Assembly: GCA_937907055.1 (NCBI GenBank)
Contig: CALCTW010000122.1
Span: 1-13,786 of the forward strand
Direction of reading: 5' to 3'
Origin: an uncultured Clostridia bacterium
GTDB taxonomy: Bacteria; Bacillota; Clostridia; Christensenellales; Aristaeellaceae
DNA: 13,786 nucleotides
The position numbers and the translations under genes are program-made. The notes beneath the pieces were generated by a model that saw only the letters and a list, made by a program, of their open reading frames with translations, had not been told where the DNA came from and did not search any database. This document shows, piece by piece, positions 8,183 to 13,754 of the stretch. Position 1 is the stretch's first letter. Each line of letters begins with the position of its first letter.

Positions 8183-8482
8183 TTATTCGATGTTCAGGAT
8201 GTCGACAAAACCGGTGACCTCAAAGATGTCCATCAGATCATCATTGCAGTTGCGGATGACCATTTTGCCGTGCTTGGCGTTCATGGCCTTCTGCGCCATC
8301 AGCAGAACGCGCAGACCGGCGGAAGAAACATACTTGAGAGCAGCCAGATCAAAGGTCAGATCGGTGACATCGGGCAGGATGGTGTTGAGCTCTTTCTCGA
8401 AAGCGGGAGAAGAATTGGTATCCAGACGTCCTTCCAGAGAGATGGTCATTTCGTGGCCGTTGATCGTTCTTTTCATTTCCAT
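8183..8482 (-). CDS. STAS-domain anti-sigma factor antagonist (SpoIIAA/RsbV-like)
   Basis: A 99-residue single STAS domain, the switch protein of partner-switching circuits: unphosphorylated it binds its RsbW-like kinase, phosphorylated it lets go. The segment 'ALKYVSSAGLRVLLMAQKA' (48-66) carries the phosphorylation site; by alignment with RsbV, Ser54 is the likely acceptor, with Ser53 adjacent. 'GRLDTNSSPAFEKEL' (18-32) is the usual first helix region. AGGAGG lies nine bases before the ATG at 8482; a second in-frame Met follows at residue 3. It is the first gene of a five-gene operon that also encodes the matching phosphatase and kinase, and a second, degenerate kinase-like domain on the MATE transporter that is another possible partner. 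Confidence 0.95.
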   Translation of the reverse strand: MEMKRTINGHEMTISLEGRLDTNSSPAFEKELNTILPDVTDLTFDLAALKYVSSAGLRVLLMAQKAMNAKHGKMVIRNCNDDLMDIFEVTGFVDILNIE

Positions 8483-8517
8483 TGCGGGTATCCTCCTGTA
8501 TGAGATATTCGTTTATT

Positions 8518-8548
8518 AAATGTCTTGATCATCGTATGACAGACATTT
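8518..8548 (-). repeat. Imperfect palindrome in the operon leader (possible operator or leader hairpin)
   Basis: AAATGTCT at 8518-8525 is the reverse complement of 8541-8548. Inside it, TCAT/ATGA arms flank a 3-base loop, so 24 of 31 bases can pair. It lies between the predicted start of transcription (about 8556) and the STAS ribosome binding site, with no U-tract. Its place just downstream of the promoter suits an operator or an mRNA-stabilising hairpin. Confidence 0.5.
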
Positions 8549-8562
8549 TTTATCCATTCACT

Positions 8563-8591
8563 GTTATATCATACTATAATGCAAAAAACAA
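8563..8591 (-). promoter_or_regulatory. Promoter of the partner-switching operon (extended -10)
   Basis: Minus strand: -35 TTGTTT (8586-8591), a 17-base spacer, and -10 TATAAC (8563-8568) with the extended TG element (TGATATAAC). Transcription would start near 8556, about 74 bases upstream of the STAS start codon at 8482. Confidence 0.7.
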
Positions 8592-8796
8592 CAGGAAACG
8601 GGATTTCTTTGGCGTTTTTTACTGTGTTTTTCTGCCGGTCCCGTGTGTAAAAAAGGGATGAGCGTGAGAGAAAACCGCTGATCCTGATCGCGAAACGGAA
8701 GGGGATACTGGCGGAACGGAAAACAAATGCAAAGCGAAATGTTCAATTTTTCAGGCCGGAGGACAGGGGGAAAAGGTGAAAATCGGCTGAAAACGG
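8592..8796. other. Non-coding divergent intergenic region
   Basis: About 205 bases between the leftward promoter of the STAS operon and the rightward promoter of the sigma gene (the gene-free stretch as a whole is 8483-8895). Purine-rich on the plus strand, with short A-runs. I see no convincing ORF with a ribosome binding site, tRNA, repeat or strong hairpin in it. It may hold regulator sites for either promoter. Confidence 0.5.
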
Positions 8797-8825
8797 TTTA
8801 CATTGCATGCCGGTTGTGTTATGCT
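8797..8825 (+). promoter_or_regulatory. Candidate promoter of the sigma factor gene
   Basis: TTTACA (8797-8802), a 17-base spacer and TATGCT (8820-8825) with an upstream TG (TGTTATGCT, extended -10). The leader to the start codon at 8896 would be about 63 bases. A self-recognised ECF-type promoter in the same region cannot be excluded. Confidence 0.6.
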
Positions 8826-8895
8826 TCGATGTAATGAGAGGCGCAGGACGGCGGAAAAGCAGGCGCCCCGGACAAGCGGAAAGGAGGAGACTTTC

Positions 8896-9423
8896 ATGGC
8901 GGAAAGAGAAAAACGGCCGCTTCAGGAGGTGTATGAGGACTATTTTTCATACATCTACAACATGATGTATATGCATGTGCTGAACCGGGAGACCGCGGAG
9001 GATCTGACCAGCGAAGTGTTCATGAAGGCTTTCTCCGCTTACGCGCAGTATGATCCGAAGCGCGCCGGGGAGAAGACATGGCTGTCGACCATCGCCAATC
9101 ATCTGCTGATCGATCATTACCGTTCCCGTTCCGCGAACAAATCCGATCTGGTGGAGGATGAGGTGCTGACCGCGATCCCCTGTGAGGACGCGGACATGGA
9201 AAGGATCTGTGATACCGCCAATGACGCGGTGCGCGTTCTGATGAGCGAGCTGGATCCGCAGGAGCGGCATCTGCTGGAGATGCGGTACTATATGGACATG
9301 AAAAACCCTGAGATCGGGGAAGTGCTGGGCATCAACGCGAAGGCTGTCAGCGAGCGGATCCGCCGCCTGACGGAAAAGTGCCGGAAGATCGCGGAGGTGC
9401 GTCATATACAGGAATGGCTGTGA
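8896..9423 (+). CDS. ECF-type sigma-70 family RNA polymerase sigma factor
   Basis: 175 residues with the two domains of a minimal (group 4) sigma factor. Region 2 spans about 12-78, with 'ETAEDLTSEVFMKAF' (32-46) and 'TWLSTIANHLLIDHYRSR' (61-78); region 4 spans about 110-165, with 'LDPQERHLLEMRYYMDM' and the helix-turn-helix 'NPEIGEVLGINAKAVSERI'. The frame is open upstream to 8803, but the start at 8896 is chosen for the AAGGAGG at 8881-8887, eight bases away, and because homology begins there. No recognisable zinc-finger anti-sigma gene follows; instead a 71-residue protein is encoded 91 bases downstream. The target regulon is not evident from the window, and whether the nearby RsbW-like protein controls this factor is uncertain: RsbW proteins usually bind SigB/SigF-type factors that have region 3. 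Confidence 0.92.
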   Translation: MAEREKRPLQEVYEDYFSYIYNMMYMHVLNRETAEDLTSEVFMKAFSAYAQYDPKRAGEKTWLSTIANHLLIDHYRSRSANKSDLVEDEVLTAIPCEDADMERICDTANDAVRVLMSELDPQERHLLEMRYYMDMKNPEIGEVLGINAKAVSERIRRLTEKCRKIAEVRHIQEWL

Positions 9424-9474
9424 ACAGCGTTCAGGAAGAGGCGAAGCGTGGATTTGGCCTGTTCGCGGCGTATA

Positions 9475-9498
9475 TTCATTTGCGGGCGACCGCTTGAA
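9475..9498 (+). other. Intercistronic hairpin with GCGA tetraloop
   Basis: TTCA (9475-9478) pairs with 9495-9498, and GCGG (9482-9485) with CCGC (9490-9493), around a GCGA tetraloop and a small internal loop. It ends just before the AAGAGGAG ribosome binding site of the 71-residue gene. There is no U-tract, so it is not a terminator; it could protect or modulate the downstream message. Confidence 0.35.
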
Positions 9499-9514
9499 TA
9501 AAAGAGGAGAACAA

Positions 9515-9730
9515 ATGATGGACCTGTTGAAAAAAGCGGATTTTTCAAAGGAAACAGACCTGAAGGAACGCCTGTTCAGACAACTGTTTTCAGAACATAT
9601 TCTCGCGTTTCCGAATCGTGAACAGTTGACCGATGATGAAACGGAAATGGTTTTCGCGGCGGGTGCTCCCGGAGAACAGCAGCCGAAGGCTGACAGGGTA
9701 CAGGAGATCCCGGAGCGGAATAAGAACTGA
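9515..9730 (+). CDS. 71-residue hypothetical protein with leader-like acidic motif, encoded after the sigma gene
   Basis: Not assigned to a named family. Two adjacent ATGs (9515, 9518) follow a GAGGAG site; I use the first. The N-terminal part is charged and helical, 'ETDLKERLFRQLF' (about 13-25); the middle has 'EQLTDDETEMVFAAG' (about 36-50); the tail after about residue 50 is hydrophilic with many Gln, Glu, Lys and Arg. The 'L(T/S)DDE..MV.AAG' element looks like the end of leader peptides of exported ribosomal peptides ('LSDEEL..V.GG'). The tail has no Cys and almost no Ser/Thr, however, so it is a poor modified-peptide core. An alternative is a small regulator of the adjacent sigma factor. 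Same strand and likely same transcript as the sigma gene, ending before the terminator at 9788-9826. Confidence 0.7.
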   Translation: MMDLLKKADFSKETDLKERLFRQLFSEHILAFPNREQLTDDETEMVFAAGAPGEQQPKADRVQEIPERNKN

Positions 9731-9783
9731 CGGCGCGGATCGTTTCTTATCACGGACGCGCGCGGAAGGACAGAAAAGAATAT

Positions 9784-9829
9784 GCTTAAAATGGCCTTGC
9801 TCCCATGCCGGGAACAAGGCCATTTTTTG
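9784..9829. terminator. Bidirectional terminator between convergent units
   Basis: A 12-bp stem (9788-9799 with 9815-9826), a 15-base loop, six T after the stem on the plus strand, and a shorter T-run on the minus strand. It closes the sigma/71-residue unit from the left and the ABC transporter genes from the right. Confidence 0.88.
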
Positions 9830-9847
9830 ATTATGATCTCAGGGAGG

Positions 9848-12037
9848 TCATTCCGGTGTTACCATCTGACGGCGTACCAGATCGGCAAAAAGACCGTTCT
9901 TTTCGATCAGTTCTTCATAGGTGCCGTCCTCCGCGATGATGCCGTCCTTGAGGAACAGGATGCGGTCGCACTGACGGATGGTGGACAGACGGTGCGCGAT
10001 CACAAGGCGTGTGCAGCGCATCTTATCCATGGCTTCGGAAACGTGCTTCTGCGTCACATTGTCCAGCGCGCTGGTGGCTTCGTCCAGGAACAGGATCTTG
10101 GGCTTGGGCGCGACCGCGCGGGCGATCATGAGGCGCTGACGCTGTCCGCCGGAGATACCGCCGCCGCCCTCCTGAATGATGGTGTGCATGCCCATGGGCA
10201 TGGCGCGGATATCATCGGCGATGCCGGCGACCTCGGCGGCCTGCCACGCGTCATCCAGATTCAGCCACGGCGCGGAAATGGTGATGTTGGAGAAGATATC
10301 GCCCCAGATCAGCTTGCCGTTCTGCATGACCACGCCGATCTTGCGGCGGAGGGACTTGAGATCGAGACTGTCGATATTCTTCCGGTCGTAGTACACAGCG
10401 CCCTTCTGCGGCTTTTCAAAGCCCAGCAGAAGACGCATCAGCGTGGACTTGCCGCAGCCGCTTTCGCCCACGATGGCCACGTACTGGCCGGGGCGGATGC
10501 GGAAGGAGATGTCCTTGAGGATCTGACGATCGGATTCGGTGTCATACTTGAAGGACAGGTGGCTGACTTCGATGCCGCCGGAGAGACGGGTGACGACTTC
10601 CTTGTCTTCCGCCAGCTCGGGCTGCGCGTCCATCAGCGGCTTTACGATCTGCAGGACGGGGCGGATATCGGCAATGGTCTGCGCGATGCCTACGAGCGAG
10701 GCGAAGGCGGTGGCGATATAGCCGTAGGCGGCCATGAAGCTGTTGTAGTTCGCCACGGAGATCTGCATCTCGGTGGCCTTGTAATACAGAATGATGGTAC
10801 CGATCAGGCTGATGGCGCCGGTGACGACATTGCCGAGCAGCATGACGGCAGGCGGGGAATAGAGCAGCTGCGCGTGCCTGGCGTACAGATTGCCCCAGCG
10901 CGCGAAGGCGCGTTTTTCCGCGCCGCAGGTGCGGATCTTCTGCATGCCGCTGATCACGGAGTGCACCATGCCGCTTTCCTTGGCGGCGATATTCATTTCT
11001 TTTCCGGTGATCTTGGTGGAGACCAGCACGGTGATGATGCCCCATACCAGCGTGGCCAGCAGGATCAGCAGGGAGGGCACGACCAGAGACGGGGAATAAC
11101 GGAAGATCTGCGTGACATAGACCAGCGAGAACACGCCGGTGATACCCATGGAGAATACGGAAGAGACCAGCGCGTCGCACAGGGAATTGAGATAGCTGAC
11201 ATGCTGGCTGAGCTCACCGGAGCTGTAGTTGCGGAAGAAAGCGGTGGGCATGGAGAACAGGCGCATCATGGACGCGGATTCCACATTCATGCTCAGCTTC
11301 ATGCCGATGCGGTTGAGAAGCAGTGTCTTGATCCCGTTGATCACCTGACTGGCGATGGTCACGCTGATCATGAAGACGACGACGGAGATCAGAAGCTGAT
11401 AACTGCCGTAGGTGACCACCGATGAGAAGAGCAGGTTGGTCAGCTTTGGGATCACCATGCCCAGCAGCGTGATGATGGCCATGGCAACGAAATACCAGAA
11501 GAAATCAACAAAATCCAGCGAGGTGCGCATGTACTCGATCAGATCCCGGACGGAGATCGGGCGCAGCGGCATCGGGCGGTAGAAAACGATGGCTTCTTCA
11601 TCGATCAGATCGGCGTTCTTGCCGGTGATCGTGATCATTTTGCCGGTGGTGAAATCGCGGAAGGCATAGCCGCCGAACTTGCGCGGGAGAAGCGCAACGG
11701 GCTTGCCGTCCTCCCGGCGCACGGCCAGCATGGCACCCACGGCATCCTTGTGCCAGCCCTTGCGCAGCTTGACGGTGCGGCGCATGATGCCGCAGGGCTG
11801 CAGGGCGTAATCCATCTGGGCATTCACATCCTTGATGGATTCGGGCACCTCACGGGGCTTTAAGTGGTAATACTTGCAGATGTCCTCAAGCGCGTCCTTG
11901 GCGGCGCGGCTTTCATCCTGCCAGGCCTGCTGGATCTTGCGGCCCACCACGGCACCTACGATGTTCAGGTAGGCTTCGGACAGGACCTCATCATCTTTCA
12001 GCTTCGCGTAGGCGATCTGATCATCAAACCAACTCAT
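9848..12037 (-). CDS. NHLM-type bacteriocin-system ABC transporter, permease/ATP-binding protein (ABC2)
   Basis: 729 residues. The N-terminal cytosolic domain (1-165) is the one typical of the second NHLM-system ABC protein: 'DALEDICKYYHLKPREVPE' (48-66), 'CGIMRRTVKLRKGWHKDAVG' (82-101) and 'EEAIVFYRPMPLRP' (147-160). It carries no C39 peptidase motif. The permease spans about 175-460, with 'FYLV'-type hydrophobic segments at 178-200, 212-232, 290-310, 317-340 and 398-418. The ATPase follows: Walker A 'GESGCGKS' (524-531), Q-loop Q572, signature 'ISGGQ' (628-632), Walker B 'ILFLDE' (648-653) and H-loop H682. All catalytic elements are intact. Its GGGGGTG site overlaps the end of the preceding ATPase gene, 12 bases away, so the two are co-translated. 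The family exports peptides in NHLP/NHLM systems; substrate here is unknown. Confidence 0.9.
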   Translation of the reverse strand: MSWFDDQIAYAKLKDDEVLSEAYLNIVGAVVGRKIQQAWQDESRAAKDALEDICKYYHLKPREVPESIKDVNAQMDYALQPCGIMRRTVKLRKGWHKDAVGAMLAVRREDGKPVALLPRKFGGYAFRDFTTGKMITITGKNADLIDEEAIVFYRPMPLRPISVRDLIEYMRTSLDFVDFFWYFVAMAIITLLGMVIPKLTNLLFSSVVTYGSYQLLISVVVFMISVTIASQVINGIKTLLLNRIGMKLSMNVESASMMRLFSMPTAFFRNYSSGELSQHVSYLNSLCDALVSSVFSMGITGVFSLVYVTQIFRYSPSLVVPSLLILLATLVWGIITVLVSTKITGKEMNIAAKESGMVHSVISGMQKIRTCGAEKRAFARWGNLYARHAQLLYSPPAVMLLGNVVTGAISLIGTIILYYKATEMQISVANYNSFMAAYGYIATAFASLVGIAQTIADIRPVLQIVKPLMDAQPELAEDKEVVTRLSGGIEVSHLSFKYDTESDRQILKDISFRIRPGQYVAIVGESGCGKSTLMRLLLGFEKPQKGAVYYDRKNIDSLDLKSLRRKIGVVMQNGKLIWGDIFSNITISAPWLNLDDAWQAAEVAGIADDIRAMPMGMHTIIQEGGGGISGGQRQRLMIARAVAPKPKILFLDEATSALDNVTQKHVSEAMDKMRCTRLVIAHRLSTIRQCDRILFLKDGIIAEDGTYEELIEKNGLFADLVRRQMVTPE

Positions 12038-12049
12038 ACTTTCACCCCC

Positions 12050-12775
12050 TTACTCGCTGCAGACCAGCGTGGTATAAAGACCGCCGTTGGCCAGCAGTTC
12101 GGCATGCGTGCCGCGTTCCACGACCTGACCTTTTTCCAGCACCACGATCTCATCACAGTCGCGGATGGTGGACAGGCGGTGCGCGATCACGATGCAGGTG
12201 ATGCCGCGGTCGGTGATCCGCTTCACCACATCGTATTCGGTCTTGGCGTCCAGCGCGGAGGTGGCCTCATCCATGATCAGGATGGTGGGCTCCTGCGCCA
12301 GCGCGCGGGCGATCTCAAGACGCTGCCGCTGACCGCCGGAGAAGTCCTTGCCGTCTTCCAGCAGCCTGTGCTCATAGCCGCCCTCGCGCACCATGATATC
12401 CTCATGGATGCAGGCGTCGCGCGCGGCCAGGATCATTTCAAAATCCTCGATGGAGGTGTTCCACATTTTCACGTTGCCGGAAATGGTATCGTCGAACATG
12501 TTGATGTCCTGATCCACCACGGCCACGGAGCCGGTAAAGCGCTTGCGGTCGATCTCGGAAATGGGCTTGCCATCAAAGAGGATCTCGCCCGACCATGGCT
12601 GATACAAGCCGGAGATCAGCTTAGCCAGCGTGGATTTGCCGCAGCCGGAGGGGCCGACGATGAGGAGCTTTTCCCCCTTGCGGACAGTGAGATTGATGTC
12701 ATGAAGGGTCGGCGCAGACTGGGCGGTGTATTGAAAGGAAAAATGCTCAAAGCGAAGCAGGATATCATTATCCAT
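12050..12775 (-). CDS. Stand-alone ATPase domain of NHLM-type ABC1 (no C39 peptidase, no permease)
   Basis: 241 residues forming one ABC nucleotide-binding domain: Walker A 'GPSGCGKS' (41-48), Q-loop Q89, signature 'FSGGQ' (145-149), Walker B 'ILIMDE' (165-170) and H-loop H199. Stretches such as 'ISGLYQPWSGEILFDGKPIS' (54-73) and 'VAVVDQDINMFDDTISGNV' (84-102) are those of the C-terminal domain of the NHLM peptidase/permease/ATPase (ABC1), normally about 700 residues. Here the start at 12775 has its own GGAGG site seven bases upstream, and the DNA before it is a terminator and an unrelated gene, so the peptidase and permease are really absent from this locus. It could pair with ABC2 as a heteromeric ATPase, or be a remnant. 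The intact ATP site and coupling to ABC2 favour a working protein. Confidence 0.88.
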   Translation of the reverse strand: MDNDILLRFEHFSFQYTAQSAPTLHDINLTVRKGEKLLIVGPSGCGKSTLAKLISGLYQPWSGEILFDGKPISEIDRKRFTGSVAVVDQDINMFDDTISGNVKMWNTSIEDFEMILAARDACIHEDIMVREGGYEHRLLEDGKDFSGGQRQRLEIARALAQEPTILIMDEATSALDAKTEYDVVKRITDRGITCIVIAHRLSTIRDCDEIVVLEKGQVVERGTHAELLANGGLYTTLVCSE

Positions 12776-12792
12776 GGTGTTTCCTCCCGATA

Positions 12793-12837
12793 ATAAGAAA
12801 AGCCGAATACCGAAGCATTCCTGCCGGGTATTCGGCT
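12793..12837 (-). terminator. Terminator (or attenuator) between the S component gene and the ABC genes
   Basis: Perfect 11-bp stem (12801-12811 with 12827-12837), a 15-base loop, and TTTTCTTATT following in the minus-strand transcript. It ends the UPF0397 gene. The downstream ATPase gene begins only about 17 bases further with no room for a promoter, so it must rely on read-through or a promoter inside or before the S component gene. Confidence 0.82.
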
Positions 12838-12852
12838 GCGGTTATCAATAGC

Positions 12853-13401
12853 TTATTCCGCCTTCAGGCTGCCCTTCTTGGGCTTGGCAGCGGCATAGGC
12901 AAGGCAGAGCAGAGTGCCCACCACGGCAGTGGTGACAATGTTCGCCACGGCGGAGACGAGGCCCTGAGCAAAGAGCTTCTCAACAGGCTCGGCATAGATC
13001 AGGATATCCATCACGCGAGCCACAGCGCCCCAGCAGATCACATGACCAACCAGCTGAATGAGATTGAACTTCACGATGGCAGCCTTGCCGAACTCGCCCT
13101 CGTTCAGCTTGAACTTTTTGCCCACAAGACCCATGATGCCGCCGAACACGCCGGAGGCGATGACCCAGCTCCACCACACGCCCCAGCCGTAGCTGAAGTC
13201 GATGAGGGCATGGCCGATGAGACCGATGAGCGCACCCACCAGGGGGCCGAAGAGCGCGGCCATGAAGGCCAGCAGGCCGTACTGGATGGAGATGTTGGTG
13301 TTAGGCACGGGGCTGGGGATCGCAACGAAGCGGCCCAGTACAAAGAACAGAGCTGCGCCGATGCCGATGGCTACGATGGTCTGAACAGATGACTTTTTCA
13401 T
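12853..13401 (-). CDS. UPF0397 family ECF-transporter S component (putative vitamin-binding membrane protein)
   Basis: 182 residues, five or six hydrophobic segments. The N-terminus 'TIVAIGIGAALFFVLGRF' (8-25), 'PSPVPNTNIS' (29-38), 'FGPLVGALIGLIGHALID' (51-68) and 'WWSWVIASGVFGGIMGL' (76-92) are the recognised UPF0397 blocks; database names often call these riboflavin-type substrate-binding proteins. S components capture a vitamin or similar small molecule and work with a shared EcfA/EcfA'/EcfT energising module. No such module is in the window, and the neighbouring ATPases are of the NHLM type, so it is probably a solitary S protein using a module elsewhere. Start at 13401 is supported by AAAGGAG ten bases upstream and by the family N-terminus. 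It has its own promoter (13452-13479) and terminator (12801-12837). Confidence 0.88.
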   Translation of the reverse strand: MKKSSVQTIVAIGIGAALFFVLGRFVAIPSPVPNTNISIQYGLLAFMAALFGPLVGALIGLIGHALIDFSYGWGVWWSWVIASGVFGGIMGLVGKKFKLNEGEFGKAAIVKFNLIQLVGHVICWGAVARVMDILIYAEPVEKLFAQGLVSAVANIVTTAVVGTLLCLAYAAAKPKKGSLKAE

Positions 13402-13451
13402 ACTTCTATTTCTCCTTTGCGATTTATGTGACTTCCCATCACAATGCATAC

Positions 13452-13479
13452 ATTATAGCAGAGATTCCGCCCCTGAAAA
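13452..13479 (-). promoter_or_regulatory. Promoter of the UPF0397 gene
   Basis: Minus strand: -35 TTTTCA (13474-13479), a 16-base spacer, consensus -10 TATAAT (13452-13457). The leader to 13401 is about 45 bases. It may also supply read-through transcription of the ABC genes. Confidence 0.72.
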
Positions 13480-13526
13480 GCCTCGTTATATTCGTTAAAA
13501 ATATCGTCAATGGCGCGGCAGAGCGC

Positions 13527-13676
13527 TCAGACGCTCTCCTCTGCAGCAGTTTCCTCCTCCGCGCTGCGGGAGCCGGCTGCTTTAAAGTGGGGCTTGCCCA
13601 GCAGCAGGAAAATGAGAATGTAATCGGAAAGGGTCGCGTTCAGGGTCTGCACGAGAGAGAGCAGCTTTGCTTGCAT
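13527..13676 (-). CDS. 49-residue membrane ORF behind a glycine riboswitch; apparent internal deletion of a sodium:alanine/glycine symporter
   Basis: The ORF starts at 13676 after a GGAGG site eight bases upstream. Residues 1-27, ending 'LNATLSDYILIFLLLG', look like the N-terminus and start of the first membrane helix of AGCS-family sodium:alanine/glycine symporters, which are often preceded by glycine riboswitches in Clostridia. Instead of the expected helix and long permease, the frame runs directly into a hydrophilic, glutamate-rich tail, 'KPHFKAAGSRSAEEE', and stops; this resembles a C-terminal tail. The usual protein is about 450-480 residues, so some 400 residues would be missing, in frame. 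It may be a genuine deletion remnant, an assembly collapse, or a real small membrane protein. AGCS origin is inferred from a short segment plus the riboswitch. Confidence 0.5.
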   Translation of the reverse strand: MQAKLLSLVQTLNATLSDYILIFLLLGKPHFKAAGSRSAEEETAAEESV

Positions 13677-13689
13677 GGTTTTTTCCTCC

Positions 13690-13720
13690 ACATAAAAAAA
13701 TAAGCCGCCATTCAGGCGGC
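13690..13720 (-). terminator. Terminator of the glycine riboswitch expression platform
   Basis: Stem GCCGCC/GGCGGC (13715-13720 with 13704-13709) with a 5-base loop, followed in the minus-strand transcript by TTATTTTTTTA. The ribosome binding site of the downstream ORF comes directly after the U-tract, so termination here would silence that ORF. Confidence 0.8.
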
Positions 13721-13754
13721 AGCTCCAAAGAATAGGAAACAAGGGGGAAAAAAC

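Noticed and set aside
8564..8746. 60-residue minus-strand ORF upstream of the STAS gene
   Set aside because: It runs through the operon promoter, lacks a ribosome binding site and has no recognisable domain.
8803..8895. Upstream extension of the sigma factor frame to 8803
   Set aside because: It would overlap the candidate promoter; a much stronger ribosome binding site serves the start at 8896, where sigma homology begins.
9782..11425. 547-residue plus-strand open frame opposite the ABC2 gene
   Set aside because: It begins inside the terminator hairpin and its translation is rich in Asp, Gly and His with no domain, while the minus strand encodes a complete ABC transporter.
12050..12775. 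Interpretation of the lone ATPase as the EcfA partner of the adjacent S component
   Set aside because: Its body motifs match the ATPase domain of NHLM ABC1 rather than EcfA, and it is coupled to ABC2 and separated from the S gene by a terminator.
11864..12793. 309-residue plus-strand open frame opposite the ABC ATPase genes
   Set aside because: Shadow of two genes with intact Walker and signature motifs; it crosses the gap between them without any coding signal of its own.
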